Shown piece after piece: positions 8,275-15,340 of a DNA stretch of 64,000 bases (position 1 is the stretch's first letter; every line of letters begins with the position of its first letter). The translations under genes and the position numbers were made by a program. Below the pieces are notes generated by a model that searched no databases, was not told the origin of the DNA, and saw only the letters and a list, made by a program, of their open reading frames with translations. Source of the DNA: Flavisolibacter nicotianae (lineage in GTDB: Bacteria > Bacteroidota > Bacteroidia > Chitinophagales > Chitinophagaceae); NCBI RefSeq assembly GCF_003628535.1, contig NZ_RBCI01000006.1, positions 62,001 through 126,000 of the forward strand, in the 5' to 3' direction.

Positions 8275-8387
8275 ATTACGACAGCACAGAACCCTTTCAA
8301 ACCCTCATTTGCGAGAGGATTTTTTATTGTTCCTACCGGTGGCTCTGGCATACTTTTTTTTACCTCTTTTTCTCAAACATTTCAATT

Positions 8388-8636
8388 ATGGAAAATAGAA
8401 ATCAAGACCAATCTCAAGGCACTGGAAATCAAGGCATGGGTAACGCAGCTGGTACGCAAGGCGGGCAAGAGCGGCATCAGCACTCCGAGCATCACCAGGA
8501 GCAGGAGCATCATCCACACAAAGAACACCATGCGGGTTTTGACCCTAACCAGATGGAGCAACACAGTGAGCCGGAACATCATGACCACCCTGAACACCAT
8601 CAGGAAAAAGAGCACCACAAAGGCGGCAGCATGTAA
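8388..8636 (+). CDS. His-rich metal-binding miniprotein, 82 aa
   Basis: The C-terminal two thirds are packed with His, Glu and Gln (EHHPHKEHH, EHHDHPEHHQEKEHH), while the N-terminus is Gly/Gln/Asn-rich. There is no signal peptide or membrane segment and the protein is probably largely disordered. His-rich repeats of this kind bind Ni, Zn or Co. It lies upstream of the metal-resistance region and is followed by a strong terminator. A metal buffer role is inferred from composition. Confidence 0.65.
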   Translation: MENRNQDQSQGTGNQGMGNAAGTQGGQERHQHSEHHQEQEHHPHKEHHAGFDPNQMEQHSEPEHHDHPEHHQEKEHHKGGSM

Positions 8637-8658
8637 AAAGCTAACGAGAAAAGCGATT

Positions 8659-8689
8659 AACCTGGCTATATGAACTGCCAGGTTTTTTT
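8659..8689 (+). terminator. Intrinsic terminator after His-rich gene
   Basis: AACCTGGC (8659-8666) pairs perfectly with GCCAGGTT (8677-8684) around a 10-base loop and runs into seven T residues. Confidence 0.9.
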
Positions 8690-8741
8690 ATGCGAATTTT
8701 GGCGTTTACAATGCGTTAGCCCCTATTCCTAAATTTTATTT

Positions 8742-9317
8742 ATGAAGGAACAATTTAAAGAGCTTATTGCAGCGTCCATTGCGGTGAAAACAGCATTGCT
8801 ATCCAATGAAGAATTGCTGGACACGCTGGAAAAAGTAGTGGACGTGATTGTGACCGCTTATCAAGCAGAAAAGAGACTGTTTTTCTGCGGCAATGGCGGT
8901 AGCGCTGCCGATGCACAACACTTGGCGGCCGAATTTACGGGGCGGTTTTACAAAGACCGGCTTTCACTACCTGCTGAAGCCTTGCACTGCAATACTTCAT
9001 ATTTAACGGCGGTAGGTAATGATTATAGCTTTGACGACATCTATGCCCGAATGATTAAAGGCACAGCCCGAATAGGGGATGTGTTAATTGGTTTTTCCAC
9101 TTCTGGCAATTCAACCAACATTGTAAAGGCATTTGAAGCGGCAAAAGAAAAAGGCGTGGTTACTATTGGCTTTACGGGCGCAAGTGGTGGAGCAATGAAA
9201 AAAGTAACTGATTATCTGTTAAACGTGCCTTCGGCAGATACGCCCCGGATACAAGAGTGCCACATTTTGTTAGGGCATTTGATGTGCCAATTTGTGGAAG
9301 AAAGATTTTTTGGATAA
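8742..9317 (+). CDS. gmhA: Phosphoheptose isomerase (sedoheptulose-7-phosphate isomerase)
   Basis: This 191-aa single SIS-domain protein matches the usual GmhA length. Diagnostic segments are FFCGNGGSAADAQHLAAEF, NDYSFDDIYARM, GFSTSGNSTNIVKA and the C-terminal QECHILLGHLMCQFVEERFF with the metal-binding His and Gln. It isomerises sedoheptulose 7-phosphate to D-glycero-D-manno-heptose 7-phosphate, the first step of ADP-heptose formation in the cytoplasm. It stands alone: no other heptose gene is nearby, and it converges on a DUF262 nuclease gene with only 2 bases between the stops. It may be an old chromosomal gene trapped within the island. Confidence 0.9.
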   Translation: MKEQFKELIAASIAVKTALLSNEELLDTLEKVVDVIVTAYQAEKRLFFCGNGGSAADAQHLAAEFTGRFYKDRLSLPAEALHCNTSYLTAVGNDYSFDDIYARMIKGTARIGDVLIGFSTSGNSTNIVKAFEAAKEKGVVTIGFTGASGGAMKKVTDYLLNVPSADTPRIQECHILLGHLMCQFVEERFFG

Positions 9318-9319
9318 GT

Positions 9320-11002
9320 TCAATTGAGCTTGAAACGATCAATGCAAAAGTCAATAATGTTCTTGCGCCTTCTATCAACATTCTCTTTACAGTAATTACC
9401 CTGTTGGATTTCCCCTGCAAGATTTCTCGTTTCTGCCACGATTGAATTTAGATAGCCGCCAACCTTATTTATTGGCGGCAAGTTTCCAAGTCCGGCATTC
9501 AAGCCCTGTTCTAAAAGTCCAAGATTTCCAAGTCTATTTTTTTCATAGTCGTAATCCTCTGCAAAGCCATAGCTCGTTGGGTCAAAATTTGGGTCTTTAC
9601 TGAATATGTGCTCAACCTGAAAGTTCTTGTATGCGGGGATAGTAAAACTGCCTTGGCTATATTCCGATAAAATATATTTTACGGCTCCATTTCCATGAAG
9701 CGCTCCATCCAGATACGTCCCCAAGACATGATTGTTTACGAACTTTTCACTGAAATTGATAAGATAGGTTTTGATCTCATCCGCAGGCGGCTCCTTTTCA
9801 GCAACATAAGAACTTAACCAATAAACGTCAGCAATCGGGTTTGTTCCTCGCAATTTGTAAACCCGGACTTCAATCGCTTCTAACAAGGGAAGTAAATCAT
9901 TCAACTTGTTTTGAATGTACAATCTTACAAGCAAGGGGTATAATGTGGCGCTAAATTCAAGGAACCTGAAGGGTTTTTCATAAATGGTTCTCGTTTCTAC
10001 TTCCTTTACAAGATTAGCATAACCCACTGCGAAACCTTCAAAGTCATTGATGTATTCTCTTATGAATTGCTCCAGCAATTCTGGATTGTCTTTAAGTTCT
10101 TCACACCTGATTTTCAAATTGTCAAATACGGTTTCTGCCCCGTCCCTATTATTCCATGTTTTTGGAAAAAGTTTTCTTGCTGAATAATAGTGCTGGGTAA
10201 ATATTGTGTTCTCCTCAATGCGACCTAATATCCCAAGTTTATCTTTCCAAACGAGTAAGTCGTCGTAAGCGTCAAAGATTTTTTCAAAGCAATTGTTGAT
10301 AGTTTCGTTTAACGTCTCCCGTAAATGAAGGGTTGAATAAAGCATGAGAATACTCTTCGTTTTGTCCAATATTCTTAATGGCAATCCCCTGTCGTTGATG
10401 ATGGAAAACATCTTGACCGCCTGTGCTTGATTTTCAACATTGAAAACCAAAACTTCCATCTTGTCACGGATGAATTTTATTCTCTGCTCTATTTCCTGCT
10501 CTGAAAGCGGGTTAGCAAAAGCAGAAAACAATTGGAAAGCGGAATACATGAATTTTTGGCTTCTTTTATTAAGGCTATCAATATTTATGGCATCAAAATC
10601 AAAAAGAAGCGTGTTCAGAAAATCACCATCAGCGCCAAGTGGTGTGAGCTTAAGATTTTCCCTTGAACCGATAAAGGCGTTCATTAGACTTTCTCTTACA
10701 GCTTGCTTTTTCAACTTATCTATTAGAACTTTTAAAAGAATGAAGAGCGTTGTTATTCTTTGTTGACCGTCAATGATTTCATAAACGGTATCCGTCGTTA
10801 AGCCAACAGCCTCGTTCTCCTTAAATGAAAGTGTGCCAAGAAAGTGGTTCATTTTGTCTTTAATGCTCTCATCTATATCCTGCCACAAATCTTTACGCTC
10901 TGTGTCTGTCCAACTATACTTACGTTGGTAGGTAGGGATGATAAATCTATTTCCGTTGAATATTGAACCAATTTTTTCCGTTTGGCTTTTGGTAATTGAC
11001 AT
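9320..11002 (-). CDS. GmrSD-like DUF262/DUF1524 nuclease
   Basis: This 560-aa protein has an N-terminal DUF262 (ParB-like) domain with IIPTYQRKYSW (about 21-31) and IDGQQRITTL (about 77-86), the NTP-linked signature of GmrS-type proteins. A C-terminal DUF1524 region with a His-Me/HNH-like motif FQVEHIFSKDP follows. This GmrS-GmrD fusion order is found in type IV restriction enzymes that cut modified phage DNA, and in related single-gene defence systems. The gene stands alone, tail-to-tail with gmhA. Which DNA modification it recognises cannot be read from the sequence. Confidence 0.85.
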   Translation of the reverse strand: MSITKSQTEKIGSIFNGNRFIIPTYQRKYSWTDTERKDLWQDIDESIKDKMNHFLGTLSFKENEAVGLTTDTVYEIIDGQQRITTLFILLKVLIDKLKKQAVRESLMNAFIGSRENLKLTPLGADGDFLNTLLFDFDAINIDSLNKRSQKFMYSAFQLFSAFANPLSEQEIEQRIKFIRDKMEVLVFNVENQAQAVKMFSIINDRGLPLRILDKTKSILMLYSTLHLRETLNETINNCFEKIFDAYDDLLVWKDKLGILGRIEENTIFTQHYYSARKLFPKTWNNRDGAETVFDNLKIRCEELKDNPELLEQFIREYINDFEGFAVGYANLVKEVETRTIYEKPFRFLEFSATLYPLLVRLYIQNKLNDLLPLLEAIEVRVYKLRGTNPIADVYWLSSYVAEKEPPADEIKTYLINFSEKFVNNHVLGTYLDGALHGNGAVKYILSEYSQGSFTIPAYKNFQVEHIFSKDPNFDPTSYGFAEDYDYEKNRLGNLGLLEQGLNAGLGNLPPINKVGGYLNSIVAETRNLAGEIQQGNYCKENVDRRRKNIIDFCIDRFKLN

Positions 11003-11058
11003 GCTGCTTTGATTTTTTTAAAAAAAATGGACGGGTAATAAAGAGTTGCAGTGCAATG

Positions 11059-11400
11059 TCACTTCTCTACCTTTTCCTCCCCCTTCTTCGCATTCTCAAT
11101 GATGTCTCCCTTTGTAAAAAGCACCGCTTTTAAAATCGTCCGCCACTCCGGTTTTTTGCGCAGCAAAAATTCCAGGTCCATCCCAAAATGTTTCATTTCT
11201 TCCTGTTGGGCATTTTGCATAATGGCCTTGGCTTCTTTATCGGTTTCAACGGAGATGCGCTGCTCGTACCAGCCGATGGCCTCGGCTTCTTCAATTACCG
11301 AAGTAATCATGCGGGCAAAGGTTCTGGTCTCTTTTGAAAGTTCTTCGGGCGGCTCATGATACTGATGAAATCCCATAAATTGTTGGTTTAAAGTGAACAA
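11059..11400 (-). CDS. Encapsulated-ferritin-like (EncFtn) protein
   Basis: A 113-aa two-helix protein matching the encapsulated-ferritin family: HEPPEELSKETR at the start, EEAEAIGWYEQR, then QEEMKHFGMDLEFLLR. With a constant offset of 6, Glu38, Glu68 and His71 (and Trp44-Tyr45) align with the ferroxidase residues Glu32, Glu62, His65 and Trp38-Tyr39 that I recall for the Rhodospirillum EncFtn. Such proteins oxidise Fe(II) at a subunit interface, usually inside an encapsulin shell. No encapsulin gene or obvious cargo-loading tail is seen here. It is the last gene of the minus-strand metal block. Confidence 0.8.
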   Translation of the reverse strand: MFTLNQQFMGFHQYHEPPEELSKETRTFARMITSVIEEAEAIGWYEQRISVETDKEAKAIMQNAQQEEMKHFGMDLEFLLRKKPEWRTILKAVLFTKGDIIENAKKGEEKVEK

Positions 11401-11411
11401 AGTGTTTTTGT

Positions 11412-11648
11412 TTATCGGGCAGGTTTTGTTTTGATAAAAGCTTCCGTTAACGCCTCTTCAATCTTTCTTGGCAAGCCGTGGGCCTGGGTAAAATGTAGCG
11501 AAAGCAAGTGGCCGTTTTCATCTCGGTGAAAGTCGTAATAATCAGAAAGATTTTTGCTTTTCAGAAAGGCGTCAAATTCAATTTGTATCGCCTTTACCCG
11601 CTCATTAAAAGCCGCTATCCATTGCTCATCGTCGTTCATAAAAATCAA
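11412..11648 (-). CDS. Unknown ~78-aa protein, paralogue of 15088-15333
   Basis: A small soluble protein with the pattern W-x3-FNE ... EFDAFLKSKNLSDYYDF ... LP-x-K-IEEAL-T-x-AF-x-K-x-KP. The 81-aa protein at 15088-15333 follows the same pattern throughout, so the two form a small family. It is spaced 11 bases from the EncFtn gene and 1 base from the Nramp gene, implying co-expression with metal handling. The true start may be the second Met (MNDDEQW) at 11639. Function is unknown. Confidence 0.65.
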   Translation of the reverse strand: MIFMNDDEQWIAAFNERVKAIQIEFDAFLKSKNLSDYYDFHRDENGHLLSLHFTQAHGLPRKIEEALTEAFIKTKPAR

Positions 11649-11649
11649 T

Positions 11650-12978
11650 TTAACTGAATTGAAAATAAATCAACGCTACTGCCGCTGCCGACATTAACAC
11701 CAAGGTAACAATCCCAAGCACATTGGAAAGAGCGCCGTTTTTGTATTCGCCCATGATTTTTTTGTTGTTGCCAATGTGCAGCACAATGGCGATGATAACC
11801 GGCGATGTGATGCCGTACAAAATAGCGGTGTACACCAATGCCTGTATCGGGCTTAAACCAATATAGTTGAGCAAAAGACCAACTCCCAGCGAAACAATGA
11901 TGACAAGGTAGAAGGCTTTTGCCTGTCCAAACTTTTTATCCAGATTTCCCTTCCAGCCAAAGGTTTCCGAAACGATGTAGGACAGTGAGCCGCTCAACAC
12001 CGGGATGGCTAAAAAGCCGGTGCCGATTACACCAAGCGCAAAAAGCAAGTATGAGGCTTTGCCGGCAACCGGCTCTAAAGCTTTCGCCGCTTGTTCAACC
12101 GTTTCAATATCATTTGTGCCTTTGCCAAAGAGGGCCGTGCCGGTAGCCAGAATAATAAAGAACATCACCATGTTGGAGAGCAACATCCCAAAGTTTACGT
12201 CCATCTGCATCTTTTGTATGAGCAGGCGAAAGAAGTTTCGTTCTCTTCTTTTCACCACTTTTTTGTCTTCTGCATCACGCACCAATTTGCGGCGGGCCAG
12301 CACCAATTGCTTGGCGCCCTTAACATCCTCGGCTTCCATTGTTACCTGCCAAAAAAATAGATAAGGTGAAATGGTAGTACCCAGGATGGCGACAAGTACG
12401 CCAAAAAAATCTTTGTCAAACCGAATGTGCGGGATAAAGGTGGCCTTGGCTACTTGTGCCCAATCCGGATGCGTGAAAAAAGGAACGGCTATGTATAAAA
12501 AGAGCGATAAGCATAGGTACTTTAATATTGCCACAATTCTGCTGTACGGCAAATAAATAATCAAAACCAGAAGCAAGGCAGTAAACACCAGGCTGAATAT
12601 GGTTGGGGAAATGGAAGGAAAGAGCAAATTAGCCACTGCACCCATCCCTGATATATCGGCCCCAATATTTAAAATGATGGCCGGGATAGAGAAAGCCATC
12701 ATCGTGTAAAGCAGCACTTTTGAATAATGCTTCTTCAGCGTTGTTGTCAGCCCAACGGATGTTACCAAACCAATCCGTGCACACATTTCCTGAATGGCCG
12801 CCATCAGCGGAAAGGTGATGAGCGATGTCCACAACGTACCCATTCCAAACTTGGCCCCAGCTTGTGAGTAGGTGGCAATGCCCGAAGGGTCATCGTCACT
12901 GGCGCCTGTAATCAATCCCGGCCCTAAAATCTTGAATACCTTCCTAATTTTTGCTGAAAAGCCCGTTGTGTTGTTCAT
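11650..12978 (-). CDS. Nramp-family divalent metal transporter with atypical metal site
   Basis: This 442-aa polytopic inner-membrane protein begins with the Nramp signature region (ILGPGLITGASDDDPSGIAT). The canonical TM1 DPGN reads DPSG (30-33), and the TM6 MPH motif is replaced by SPY (204-206, in TTISPYLFFWQ). Thus both the Asn and the Met that coordinate Mn/Fe in classical MntH are absent. This suggests a different substrate, for example Mg as reported for NRMT-type relatives, or another hard cation. It overlaps the following small membrane gene and sits in the metal operon. Confidence 0.85.
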   Translation of the reverse strand: MNNTTGFSAKIRKVFKILGPGLITGASDDDPSGIATYSQAGAKFGMGTLWTSLITFPLMAAIQEMCARIGLVTSVGLTTTLKKHYSKVLLYTMMAFSIPAIILNIGADISGMGAVANLLFPSISPTIFSLVFTALLLVLIIYLPYSRIVAILKYLCLSLFLYIAVPFFTHPDWAQVAKATFIPHIRFDKDFFGVLVAILGTTISPYLFFWQVTMEAEDVKGAKQLVLARRKLVRDAEDKKVVKRRERNFFRLLIQKMQMDVNFGMLLSNMVMFFIILATGTALFGKGTNDIETVEQAAKALEPVAGKASYLLFALGVIGTGFLAIPVLSGSLSYIVSETFGWKGNLDKKFGQAKAFYLVIIVSLGVGLLLNYIGLSPIQALVYTAILYGITSPVIIAIVLHIGNNKKIMGEYKNGALSNVLGIVTLVLMSAAAVALIYFQFS

Positions 12979-13165
12979 ATTTTTTCCTACGTTTTTTTCT
13001 TTTATAGAGCCATACCAAAATATAGACGGCTACGAGGGTAAGGGTTGTGGTATGGACAACACCGGGGAAGGCCCGTCCATAAAAATATTTATCGAAAACA
13101 GACGAAACCGTAACCAAAATTGAAAAGATGATTGCGGATAGTATCAAACCGAAAAAAAATTTCAT
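12944..13165 (-). CDS. Small two-helix membrane protein, 73 aa
   Basis: Starting at the ATG at 13165 (MKFFFGLIL), the protein has two hydrophobic segments (about 2-18 and 34-50) and a very basic tail (KRKKRRKKYEQH). A longer frame to 13270 exists but adds unlikely sequence. It overlaps the Nramp start by 35 bases, so it probably belongs to the same transcript. I do not recognise a family. Confidence 0.5.
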   Translation of the reverse strand: MKFFFGLILSAIIFSILVTVSSVFDKYFYGRAFPGVVHTTTLTLVAVYILVWLYKRKKRRKKYEQHNGLFSKN

Positions 13166-13282
13166 TTCAGAAGTTAACCAGGTAATATCAAAACACTCAA
13201 AGGTATTTGTGTGCACCATGCAACCCATTTGCATTCCTACTGTGTTTATCGCCAATTTCGTTGATGCCAAAATCTTGCTTTT

Positions 13283-13525
13283 TTAATTCTTACTAAAACG
13301 CTTTTGCTGTTGGTCAGATAGCTTCTTTCTAAGATTTTTTCTGTATTTGAGAACAAGCAGCAAGTAAGCGATAAGTGCAAATGGGGTAAGAACCAGGATT
13401 ACGGTAAATATCATGTTGGTGACGTGTGGATTGAACAGCCGGTATAAGTCAATGACGGCACATGCAGCCAGCAACATCATCAAAATCCTATACACTATTC
13501 GTATGTTCTGCATGGACAGCCTCAT
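13283..13525 (-). CDS. Small two-helix membrane protein, 80 aa
   Basis: Two transmembrane segments (about 11-27 and 36-58) are followed by a basic tail ending QQKRFSKN. The start overlaps the czcD stop by four bases (ATGA), indicating coupling to the zinc exporter gene. Family unknown; it may be an accessory subunit of the exporter or simply a passenger. Confidence 0.6.
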   Translation of the reverse strand: MRLSMQNIRIVYRILMMLLAACAVIDLYRLFNPHVTNMIFTVILVLTPFALIAYLLLVLKYRKNLRKKLSDQQQKRFSKN

Positions 13526-14409
13526 ATTGCTATTTCATCTTCCTGAAAGCCGAGTTCTTCAATTTGGACGGTGGTATGCGCTATTTTGAAATTGACTTTT
13601 ATTAACTCCTGTATTTTTTCAAGAATGGACTTTGGAGAAATCCCTTGACTAATGGCAACGTGGGCACTCATGGCATTCATACCGGATGTCAAGGCCCATA
13701 CGTGTAGGTCATGAACATCTTTCACGCCGTCAATCTTCTTGATGGCATCTTGCAGGTCGGCTACGTTTACATCGCTGGGTGTGCCTTCCAACAATACGCC
13801 TACAGCATCTTTTAGCAAAATCCAAGTACGGGGCAAGATGAACAGGCCAATACCGGCGGAGAGTAAGGGATCTGCATAATACCAGCCGGTCGTGAGCATA
13901 ATGATGCCCGCAATGATAACGCCGATGGACGTAAGCATGTCGGACAACACTTCAAAATATGCCCCTTTCATGTTGAGGCTTTCTTTTGAGCCTTTGCGTA
14001 AAATCATCATCCCCACAACATTCACAACCAGTCCAACGGCGGCTACCACCAGCATGATTTTGCTTGACACTTCAGGCGGATTTTTAAACCGTTGATAGGC
14101 TTCATACAAAATGTAAAACGAGATGCCGATAAGCACCACAGCGTTTGTGAGTGCGGCCAATATCTCGGCCCGGTAATACCCGTAGGTTTTTTGCGGCGAT
14201 GCCTTGCGCTGCGTTAGGGTAATGGCAAATAAGGACAAAGCCAGCCCGCCCACATCGGTGAGCATGTGGCCTGCATCGGCCAGTAACGCAAGGCTTTTAG
14301 TGAGAATGCCGCCGATAACTTCAGCCACCAGATAGCTGCCCGTTAAAAGCAATACGGTAATAAGCTTTTTTTTGTTTCGATAGCCCGCAGAGGCGTGATT
14401 TCCTGACAT
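13522..14409 (-). CDS. czcD: CDF zinc/cobalt/cadmium exporter CzcD-like
   Basis: A 295-aa cation diffusion facilitator with six membrane segments and a cytoplasmic C-terminal domain. The TM2 metal-site motif is HMLTD (48-52). The TM5 counterpart is EVLSD (153-157), a Glu/Asp pair of the kind I recall for CzcD-type members. It would export Zn(II), and possibly Co or Cd, from the cytoplasm using the proton gradient. It is in a long minus-strand series with other exporters, 17 bases from the DUF305 lipoprotein gene. Confidence 0.9.
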   Translation of the reverse strand: MSGNHASAGYRNKKKLITVLLLTGSYLVAEVIGGILTKSLALLADAGHMLTDVGGLALSLFAITLTQRKASPQKTYGYYRAEILAALTNAVVLIGISFYILYEAYQRFKNPPEVSSKIMLVVAAVGLVVNVVGMMILRKGSKESLNMKGAYFEVLSDMLTSIGVIIAGIIMLTTGWYYADPLLSAGIGLFILPRTWILLKDAVGVLLEGTPSDVNVADLQDAIKKIDGVKDVHDLHVWALTSGMNAMSAHVAISQGISPKSILEKIQELIKVNFKIAHTTVQIEELGFQEDEIAI

Positions 14410-14426
14410 AGAAAGGGGTTAGTGTT

Positions 14427-15047
14427 TTAGTTTTTTGATAGCCACGATTGAAACCATTTTAATTCCTCCGCTTGCTTCGGCAGCATATTCCTTGCTTCTA
14501 TCTTCATGGTTTGGTGCGAGCCGTAATCCAATTCGGCCCGCAACATTTGAAGACCTGCTTTGTGATGAATAATTATCAGCAAAGCAAACAAATGGTCAAC
14601 TCCGGTTTCGCCGAACTCATTGTTCACCGCCATTTGGTTCAACGCACTTTTCATGGTCTGTTGAAACTTTTCGACAGTTGAGGATTTTCCGGCAGGTTCA
14701 TCTTTTAAAAAATTAGATAGCATCAGTAGCTCTTGCTTCAAATCGGTGATAGTCGCTTGAGAAAATGATTTCAATTCCTTTTGCTTCCCATGAGCAACTT
14801 GAAGCCTTGCCATGTCAATAGCGCCATCGTAATACTCCCTCATCAAAGAAGCAAAATCCCTGTCATTGTTTCCCGAAAACGGGATTGACTTCATCCGTTT
14901 CATCATGTCGTTCATTGTTTGCGGCAGGGTTAGATGAAAGCTTTTTGTATCCGTTGCGTTATGGGTACTTTCTTCAAAGGTTGCCTTGTTCTTGTTTTTG
15001 CAAGAAAAAGTGATTAGCAAAATGAGGAGGAAAACCAACCGGCTCAT
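14427..15047 (-). CDS. DUF305 lipoprotein
   Basis: Starting at the ATG at 15047 (MSRLVFLLILLITFSCKN), the protein has a lipoprotein signal with the lipobox Cys at about residue 16. The rest is a DUF305 four-helix domain: DFASLMREYYDGAIDMARLQ in the first half and IIHHKAGLQM in the second. The typical His-His pair is retained only in the second half (YY in the first). DUF305 proteins are often encoded with metal-resistance genes and may bind metal in the periplasm. A second DUF305 lipoprotein is encoded at 26676-27344. Confidence 0.75.
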   Translation of the reverse strand: MSRLVFLLILLITFSCKNKNKATFEESTHNATDTKSFHLTLPQTMNDMMKRMKSIPFSGNNDRDFASLMREYYDGAIDMARLQVAHGKQKELKSFSQATITDLKQELLMLSNFLKDEPAGKSSTVEKFQQTMKSALNQMAVNNEFGETGVDHLFALLIIIHHKAGLQMLRAELDYGSHQTMKIEARNMLPKQAEELKWFQSWLSKN

Positions 15048-15087
15048 ACTTATTGTTTGTTTGAATACGGTATAAGGCCAACACACT

Positions 15088-15333
15088 TCATTCAATTAGC
15101 TTAAACCGCGGCTTTGACCTCAAAAGTGCTACCGTGATGGCGTCAATGATTTCTGTGGGCAGTTCCTGCCTGTTTAAAATCTCAATGCTGATGTAGCCAA
15201 TATCGTCGTGTATTTTGATATGATAATAGGCCTTCAACGGCTTGCGTTTGAAAAACGATTTGAACTCCAACTCCACCAATGCAATTTCTTCATTGAATTT
15301 TTTAGTCCACTGCTGAATGCGCTGCTCTTTCAT
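15088..15333 (-). CDS. Unknown ~81-aa protein, paralogue of 11412-11648
   Basis: Same pattern as the 78-aa protein beside the Nramp gene: W-x3-FNE-x-I, EFKSFFKRKPLKAYYHI, LP-x-EIIDAIT-x-AL-x-R-SKPR. It is soluble with no signal peptide. It lies 7 bases from the P1B-ATPase gene and just upstream of the DUF305 gene. Each copy neighbours a metal transporter, which hints at a shared accessory role that is still undefined. Confidence 0.65.
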   Translation of the reverse strand: MKEQRIQQWTKKFNEEIALVELEFKSFFKRKPLKAYYHIKIHDDIGYISIEILNRQELPTEIIDAITVALLRSKPRFKLIE

Positions 15334-15340
15334 GCAATGC

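Noticed and set aside
8070-8351. Minus-strand frame of 93 codons in the gap before the His-rich gene
   Set aside because: Composition is not protein-like, and the plus strand shows a better (though broken) coding fragment there.
8248-8673. 141-codon plus-strand frame overlapping the His-rich gene
   Set aside because: Out of frame with the His-rich protein; Thr/Lys-rich shadow that runs into the terminator.
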